DNA from: Nitrospira defluvii
Lineage (GTDB): Bacteria; Nitrospirota; Nitrospiria; Nitrospirales; Nitrospiraceae
Assembly (NCBI RefSeq): GCF_905220995.1
Contig: NZ_CAJNBJ010000016.1
Coordinates: 1-64,000 of the forward strand
Length of the DNA: 64,000 nt
Direction of reading: 5' to 3'
Part shown: one piece after another, positions 59,596-64,000 of the stretch
Numbering within the stretch: position 1 is the first letter of the stretch
Layout of the letters: every line of letters begins with the position of its first letter
Notes under the pieces: model-generated
What the model saw: the letters and a program-made list of their open reading frames with translations, nothing else
The model's database searches: none
What the model was told of the DNA's origin: nothing
Position numbers and translations under genes: made by a program

Positions 59596-60279
59596 ATGGC
59601 CGGGTCTGGGGCGGTGTCCACGAGCCATGCCACTCAGACCGAGGAACGGGGGACAGTCCTCGCGCTGCTCCCCCTCGTCGCGACGCTCCTGTATTACGTC
59701 TCCCCAGCCGAGCTCCGGCAAGAGCCCCTCTATCAGTTTCTCCCCCAAGTCTGCGCCTATGCCGCGCTCCTGACCTGGAGCCGCATGAACGGCACGCCGG
59801 CCGGACGACTCGGCCTGATGCCCACGCTCATCCCGCAAGGACTCCGCTGGGGCACGGCCACCGGGCTGGTACTGGGCACGGTCAATCTCCTAGTGATCCT
59901 CTATCTGGTTCCGCTGCTCGGGGAGGACTCTCGATTTCTCATCGACACGCCCCACGCGAAAATTCCCCTCCTCCTCATGGTGCCCTGGTTCATTCTCTTC
60001 ATCGCGACTATGGTCGAGTTGAACTTTCGCGGTTTCCTGCTGGGCCGGTTGCAGGCCCTCGGGCTGCCTGTTCCTCTTGCCGTTCCGATCAGCGCGGTGC
60101 TGTTTGCGTTCGATCCCTTTCTGGTGGCCACCTTTCGTCACCTGCACTGGATCGCCATCTGGGACGGCCTCGTGTGGGGCGTCCTGCACTGCAGACAGCA
60201 CAACCTCTATACGCCGATCATCGCCCATGCCGTGGAGGTTATCCTGCTGTATGTCGTCATGCGAACCGTACTAGGATAA
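59596..60279 (+). CDS. CPBP-family membrane protein with degenerate protease motifs
   Basis: The ~227-residue protein has six or seven membrane segments and the general layout of CPBP/Rce1-type intramembrane proteases. The first motif, normally EE-x3-R, reads VELNFRG (residues 140-145), so the first glutamate is Val. The second motif, normally F-x3-H, reads FAFDP, without the histidine. The third histidine is present (IIAHAVEV). It is therefore probably not an active protease, or this is a divergent subgroup. It follows the TolC gene by seven bases, which suggests a shared transcript. Confidence 0.7.
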   Translation: MAGSGAVSTSHATQTEERGTVLALLPLVATLLYYVSPAELRQEPLYQFLPQVCAYAALLTWSRMNGTPAGRLGLMPTLIPQGLRWGTATGLVLGTVNLLVILYLVPLLGEDSRFLIDTPHAKIPLLLMVPWFILFIATMVELNFRGFLLGRLQALGLPVPLAVPISAVLFAFDPFLVATFRHLHWIAIWDGLVWGVLHCRQHNLYTPIIAHAVEVILLYVVMRTVLG

Positions 60280-60353
60280 CGACGGTTCCACGAGGGCGTG
60301 ACGCACCGTACACGAAGAAGCAAACCCAGCCATGAACGGCACCAGGTGACGAC

Positions 60354-61373
60354 GTGAACCCTTCCTTCTCCAGCATCCTCGTGAACGACGTCTTCGGCGA
60401 CCCCGGCCTCTTCGTCGAGGTGCGGTGGGCAAAGCGCGCCTTATTATTCGACCTGGGCCATAACGATGCGCTGGGCCCGAGGCGCCTGCTGCGTGCAAAT
60501 GATATTTTTATCTCCCACACACATATGGACCATTTCATCGGATTCGACGCCCTACTGCGCGTCGCCCTCGGGCGTGGCAAAACCCTACGCCTGTATGGTC
60601 CACCAGGCCTGATCGCCAATGTCGAAGGAAAGCTTCATGGCTACACGTGGAACCTCGTGGACGGCTACCCGCTCACGATCACGGTGCAAGAATTCCACAC
60701 TGACGGCATCCGCGCGACGACCTTTCATGCGGCCGATGGCTTTCAACGCCGCGATGAACCACGTTCACCCACCGGCGACCGCACTGTGGGCGAGTCCTTT
60801 AGCGTGCTCCATGACCCCATGTTCACCGTGCACGCAACCGCTCTCAACCACCGCATCCCCTCCTATGCCTATGCCTTGCAGGAACAGTTTCATGTGAACG
60901 TCAACAAGGAGCGACTCCATGCAGCCGGACTTCCGGTGGGTTATTGGCTGAAAGACGTGAAGCAGTATCTCTGGCAGGGCAAGCCGGATGACTTTCGATT
61001 CGTGGCCACGCTCTACCATGAGCACCACAAAGAGCAGCGCGAGTTTGTCCTCGGTGAGGTCCGCGAGCGATTCATCACCATCACTCGCGGCCAGAAAATC
61101 ACCTATGTCGTGGATGCCCGTTACGATGAAGAGAACGAACGCAAGATCGTGGAGCTTGCACGAGGCGCCGACATCTTCTACTGTGAGGCCCCGTATCTGG
61201 ACCGGGATGCGGAGAAGGCACGGGACCGGTACCACCTCACGGCCAGGCAGGCCGGCATCATGGCGAAGAAGGCCGGCGTGCGCGAGCTGGTCGTGTTCCA
61301 CTTTTCACCACGGTACACGGGTCTGGGCCATGAGATCGAAGCGGAGGCGCGGGACGCCTTTCGGGGAACCTGA
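60354..61373 (+). CDS. Metallo-beta-lactamase-fold hydrolase, RNase Z-like
   Basis: The 339-residue protein begins at GTG with AGGTGA six bases upstream. It has the zinc motif FISHTHMDHFIGFD and a later VVFHFSPRY, as in the RNase Z/ElaC branch of the MBL superfamily. It lacks the exosite arm of tRNase Z that I would expect, so a tRNA 3' processing role is only one possibility. The small GlpM-like gene follows 12 bases later. Confidence 0.85.
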   Translation: MNPSFSSILVNDVFGDPGLFVEVRWAKRALLFDLGHNDALGPRRLLRANDIFISHTHMDHFIGFDALLRVALGRGKTLRLYGPPGLIANVEGKLHGYTWNLVDGYPLTITVQEFHTDGIRATTFHAADGFQRRDEPRSPTGDRTVGESFSVLHDPMFTVHATALNHRIPSYAYALQEQFHVNVNKERLHAAGLPVGYWLKDVKQYLWQGKPDDFRFVATLYHEHHKEQREFVLGEVRERFITITRGQKITYVVDARYDEENERKIVELARGADIFYCEAPYLDRDAEKARDRYHLTARQAGIMAKKAGVRELVVFHFSPRYTGLGHEIEAEARDAFRGT

Positions 61374-61385
61374 TGGAGATTACAC

Positions 61386-61724
61386 ATGGGTGAGTGGGCG
61401 AAGTACGGACTGTACTTCCTATTGGGCGGCACAATCGTCAGTATCTCAACCTACCTCGGCTCGCAAGGCCGGTCGTTTCTCGCCGCCTTCGCCAGCACCT
61501 TCCCGGCGATGACCGGTGCGACGTTTATCCTGATTTACCTCAACGGCGGCAACGACCATCTCGTCACCTACGCCAAGAATCTGCTCTGGTTTGTGCCACC
61601 CTGGCTGGTCTATGTCGGCTGCATGATCTACGGCGTCGAACGCATCGGGTTTTGGCTCTCGATGGCGGGCTCGCTCGTCCTCTACATGGCCTGCGTCGCC
61701 CTCGTGAAATTCCTGGCGCGGTAG
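61386..61724 (+). CDS. Small GlpM/DUF3147-like inner-membrane protein
   Basis: The 112-residue protein has four hydrophobic segments and a layout like GlpM of E. coli: a GGxxV..IS..L first helix, FPAMTGATFILIYL, and WFVPPWLVYVGCMIYG. The family's job is not clear. Its start lies 12 bases after the MBL gene, so they probably share a transcript. Confidence 0.75.
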   Translation: MGEWAKYGLYFLLGGTIVSISTYLGSQGRSFLAAFASTFPAMTGATFILIYLNGGNDHLVTYAKNLLWFVPPWLVYVGCMIYGVERIGFWLSMAGSLVLYMACVALVKFLAR

Positions 61725-62326
61725 GACAACAACCTGCTCAATACCTATCGCTAGCCGGCAACGTTCCAGACCGCTACTGCGTCAGATTCTAGCGATTCCC
61801 TGGCCGATTCGATGGTCTTCTTCATGGGCTACCCGGGCTGGTGAGGCTATCGGCGCGGTAGCCTCTCAATCCGGTATATGTCGGACTCAGTTCACGGGAC
61901 GCTTCAGAACCTGCCGGTCCATTGCCTAGGAATGGCACGACACAAGGCCGTTCGCCCTCGCCACCGGCGATCACAGGATACTTTTCCAATAGACCGACTC
62001 CCTCAGTGCTAGATACTACCGCGAGGAGACGCCCCCCTGCTTTTCACTCGCTGAGCTCACCGGACGAATACGCGTTCGCACACATCAGATTGGTCGACAC
62101 ATTTCCGCCACGAGCTGTATCCATTCAGTCCCCACCGTATCGCATCGGATACGAGACTGATGGGATCGGCAGGGATGATTTCACGAAACACCGAACATCC
62201 GCCGGCCAGATGCGTCGCCTACGTATGGCATGGTTATTGATGAATCATCCTCCCATCCAACCATGGCGTCGCGCTCGGAACGGCGCAGAGCTTTCACAGC
62301 CGACGCCACACACAAGGAGGTAGGTC
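61725..62326. other. Region of about 600 bases before the polyphenol oxidase gene, no gene seen
   Basis: A 402-base open frame (61922-62323) has no ribosome site, no motif and a Pro/Arg-rich composition that fits chance. No clear promoter pair, repeat or RNA gene stands out. The promoter of the oxidase probably lies in this stretch. Confidence 0.4.
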
Positions 62327-63763
62327 GTGTCGAATCTGGACGACCGCATGTGGGCGACCATGCCGTCGCGGAGGTCATTTCTTCAACGAATGGGATTGGG
62401 TGTCGGGGCGCTGGGTGCAGGCATGTTCGGTGGCCTGACGTTGCCGGAGTCGGTGCTGGCCGTGTGCGAACCCCCGGGCAATCCCGGCACCGCGAAACCT
62501 TGGCGCAAGGATTGTCGCATGATCCTCCCGCGCCGTCCCGCCAGCACATTGAGTGCGGCGGAGATCACACAACTCAAGGATGCCTACAAGGCTATGCGCG
62601 CACTCGATACCAGCGCCCCCAATGACCCGCGCGGATTCCTCCGACAGGCTAACGTCCATTGCTGGTATTGCGGCGAGGGCACGCAGGTCCATTTCACCTG
62701 GCAATTCTTTGCCTGGCATCGCGCGTATTTGTACTTCCACGAGCGCATTCTCGGAAAGCTGATCGGCGACATGAATTTCCGCCTGCCCTACTGGGACTGG
62801 GATACCCCAAGTCATCGCAAGCTCCCAGGCGCCTACACCGATCCGAACGACAACAGTAACCCGCTATGGAACGGTACCCGCGGCATGGATCCGACAGACG
62901 AAATCCCGGAAGAGGATGTCGGGGAAGACGTGATGGAGGCCGCCCTCACAGCAGACACCTTCACGGAGTTCGGCGGCACGGCAAGCGGCAGCGGCATTCC
63001 AGAGGGAACACCCCACGGCGCGGTCCACGTCGATGTCGGCGGCGACATGGGCTTCTTCGATTCAGCTGGGAAAGATCCTGTCTTCTACGCGCACCATGCC
63101 AACGTGGATAAGATGTGGTCCGACTGGAACAAGGCCTCGTCCATCCACACGAACCCCACGGCAACGGCCTTCTTGAACCTGACCTGGAATTTCTTCGATG
63201 AAAACAAGGTGTGGCGGTCGATCAAGGCCTCACAGGTCCTGAACCACGACACCCAATTGCGCTATACGTATGGGCCCTCGAAATTCTTGGAGCAACTCCC
63301 CTGCCTCCTCGATTGGTTCCCGATCAAGACCGACTGGCGTATCAGCCGGACCCTGAAGTTTGCCGGGCCCACGCGTGCTAAGATGATGAAAGTCGTCGAG
63401 CAGGGAGGCCGCGCGAGACTGCACCTGAACGACCTCGCCGTTCCCACGGAAAAGAGCGCGGTGTATCGACTCTATGCGACTCCCGAAGCGGCCAAAGCCG
63501 ATGAAGGCCCCGGCAGCAAGGGCTACCTCGGGACCGTGCCGGTCGTGTTGAACGATCGGGAGCGCCGGCATGTATCGAAGAATGCACGAAACATCGCCGT
63601 CAGGCTCACCACCGCCAAACTCGAAGCCCTGAGCGGTACCGTTGGTCCCGTGCGTCTGGCCCTGGTCGAGCGGGGAGCGAAACCCGAGGCGCGGAAAGTC
63701 ATCCCGGTTCGGGCGAAGGACGTCTCGCTGTCCGTCGCAGAGGTGGAACGCGAGGAACGGTAA
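62327..63763 (+). CDS. Tat-exported tyrosinase/polyphenol oxidase, plant-type
   Basis: This type-3 copper enzyme oxidises phenols or catechols to quinones. The 478-residue precursor has a Tat signal (SRRSFLQRMG, residues 14-23) and GTG start with AAGGAGGT six bases upstream. CuA ligands are His111, His122 and His131 in VHCWYC and QVHFTWQFFAWHR; Cys115 is placed to form the Cys-His thioether of plant polyphenol oxidases. CuB ligands are His230, His234 and His257 (HGAVHVDVGG and FYAHHANVDKMW). A C-terminal beta domain resembles the PPO shielding domain. An exported protein gene follows. Confidence 0.93.
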   Translation: MSNLDDRMWATMPSRRSFLQRMGLGVGALGAGMFGGLTLPESVLAVCEPPGNPGTAKPWRKDCRMILPRRPASTLSAAEITQLKDAYKAMRALDTSAPNDPRGFLRQANVHCWYCGEGTQVHFTWQFFAWHRAYLYFHERILGKLIGDMNFRLPYWDWDTPSHRKLPGAYTDPNDNSNPLWNGTRGMDPTDEIPEEDVGEDVMEAALTADTFTEFGGTASGSGIPEGTPHGAVHVDVGGDMGFFDSAGKDPVFYAHHANVDKMWSDWNKASSIHTNPTATAFLNLTWNFFDENKVWRSIKASQVLNHDTQLRYTYGPSKFLEQLPCLLDWFPIKTDWRISRTLKFAGPTRAKMMKVVEQGGRARLHLNDLAVPTEKSAVYRLYATPEAAKADEGPGSKGYLGTVPVVLNDRERRHVSKNARNIAVRLTTAKLEALSGTVGPVRLALVERGAKPEARKVIPVRAKDVSLSVAEVEREER

Positions 63764-63765
63764 CC

Positions 63766-64000
63766 ATGACACGCATCTCCTGGCTTGCGGGCATCGTGAT
63801 CCTGGCCGCACTGGCGGTTCAGGCGGAAGTAGGACCGCACCGGTTCTCCGTCGACTTACCGACCGGGTGGCAACAGGCCCCACATGTCCGTTTGGTGTTG
63901 GAGCGCATGACGGTGGCCGGGGGACAACCGTTCAAGCTGCGGGCGGCCGCAATCATCGAAGGAGCTGAGCCGGTTATGCTGGGCTCGACGGGCATCGTGG
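63766..64000 (+). CDS. Exported protein, 3' end outside window
   Basis: Translation from the ATG at 63766 starts MTRISWLAGIVILAALAVQA, a signal peptide, then GPHRFSVDLPTGWQQAP and a mixed beta/alpha segment. The first 78 residues are visible and the frame is still open at the edge. It lies two bases after the polyphenol oxidase gene, so the two are one operon and it may assist or share the substrate of the oxidase. The family is not recognised. Confidence 0.7.
   Translation, partial: MTRISWLAGIVILAALAVQAEVGPHRFSVDLPTGWQQAPHVRLVLERMTVAGGQPFKLRAAAIIEGAEPVMLGSTGIV

Noticed and set aside
61922-62323. 402-base open frame upstream of the polyphenol oxidase
   Set aside because: No ribosome site, no motif, Pro/Arg-rich composition; likely chance in GC-rich DNA.
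1-64000. CRISPR array, rRNA operon or prophage
   Set aside because: I saw no regularly spaced direct repeats, rRNA sequence or phage structural genes on either strand.

Overview
The window is a gene-dense, GC-rich bacterial chromosome segment with about 62 protein genes, two tRNAs and no rRNA, phage or CRISPR. A Nitrospira-like organism (phylum Nitrospirota) is the best guess. The envelope is Gram-negative (Tol-Pal, TolC, Tat, many lipoproteins). Multihaem cytochromes and molybdenum-cofactor genes are present, and the gene content and dispersed repeats resemble what I remember of that genus. This assignment is inference; no marker gene proves it.

Layout. 1-0.6 kb: end of a Wzt-type polysaccharide ABC ATPase. 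0.7-9.7 kb, minus strand: a long directional run with HtrA protease, TatC, an Mrp/NBP35 Fe-S carrier ATPase, MoeA, MobB, a six-haem cytochrome, then an ABC-2 exporter (ATPase, Cys/His-tailed membrane protein, permease) and a 2OG-Fe(II) oxygenase. The first half looks like a supply line for exported molybdenum and haem enzymes. 9.7-17 kb: a lipoprotein, a GT2 glycosyltransferase, a GT-C-like membrane protein overlapping a NodU-type carbamoyltransferase, and a caspase-fold lipoprotein without its catalytic dyad. 17.2-31.7 kb, minus strand: a small cytochrome c, then a long run that in transcription order reads tolQ-tolR-tolA-tolB-pal-two CpoB-like proteins-mutL-miaA-mtnP-PfkB kinase-TPR lipoprotein-rodZ.

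31.7-36.4 kb: tRNA-Asp and tRNA-Val, a XerC/D recombinase, and a divergent pair of genes for an LpoA-like lipoprotein and trpS. 36.4-43 kb: PilZ, a secreted bifunctional-nuclease-domain protein, a metallo-beta-lactamase hydrolase, several exported proteins, a SUMF1-domain protein, a polytopic membrane protein and a 39-residue-repeat protein. Two related inverted-repeat elements sit at the 3' ends of the PilZ and nuclease genes. 43-49.6 kb: two DUF5069 proteins, a periplasmic FKBP isomerase, a DEAD-box helicase beside an RRM protein with a long leader, and an M28 peptidase.

49.7-57 kb, minus strand: a glycan/stress-like cluster of a glycogen-debranching-type glucosidase, two paralogous MFS transporters flanking a BON-domain protein, and a GT4 glycosyltransferase. 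57.5-64 kb: a small secreted protein divergent from a TolC-family outer-membrane factor, a degenerate CPBP membrane protein, an RNase Z-like MBL hydrolase, a GlpM-like membrane protein and a Tat-exported plant-type polyphenol oxidase. The window ends inside a secreted protein gene.

No single wholly new system stands out. The strongest leads are the inactive caspase-fold lipoprotein, the 39-residue-repeat protein, the ABC-2 operon with a Cys/His-tailed partner and a 2OG oxygenase, and the inverted-repeat elements that supply stop codons.
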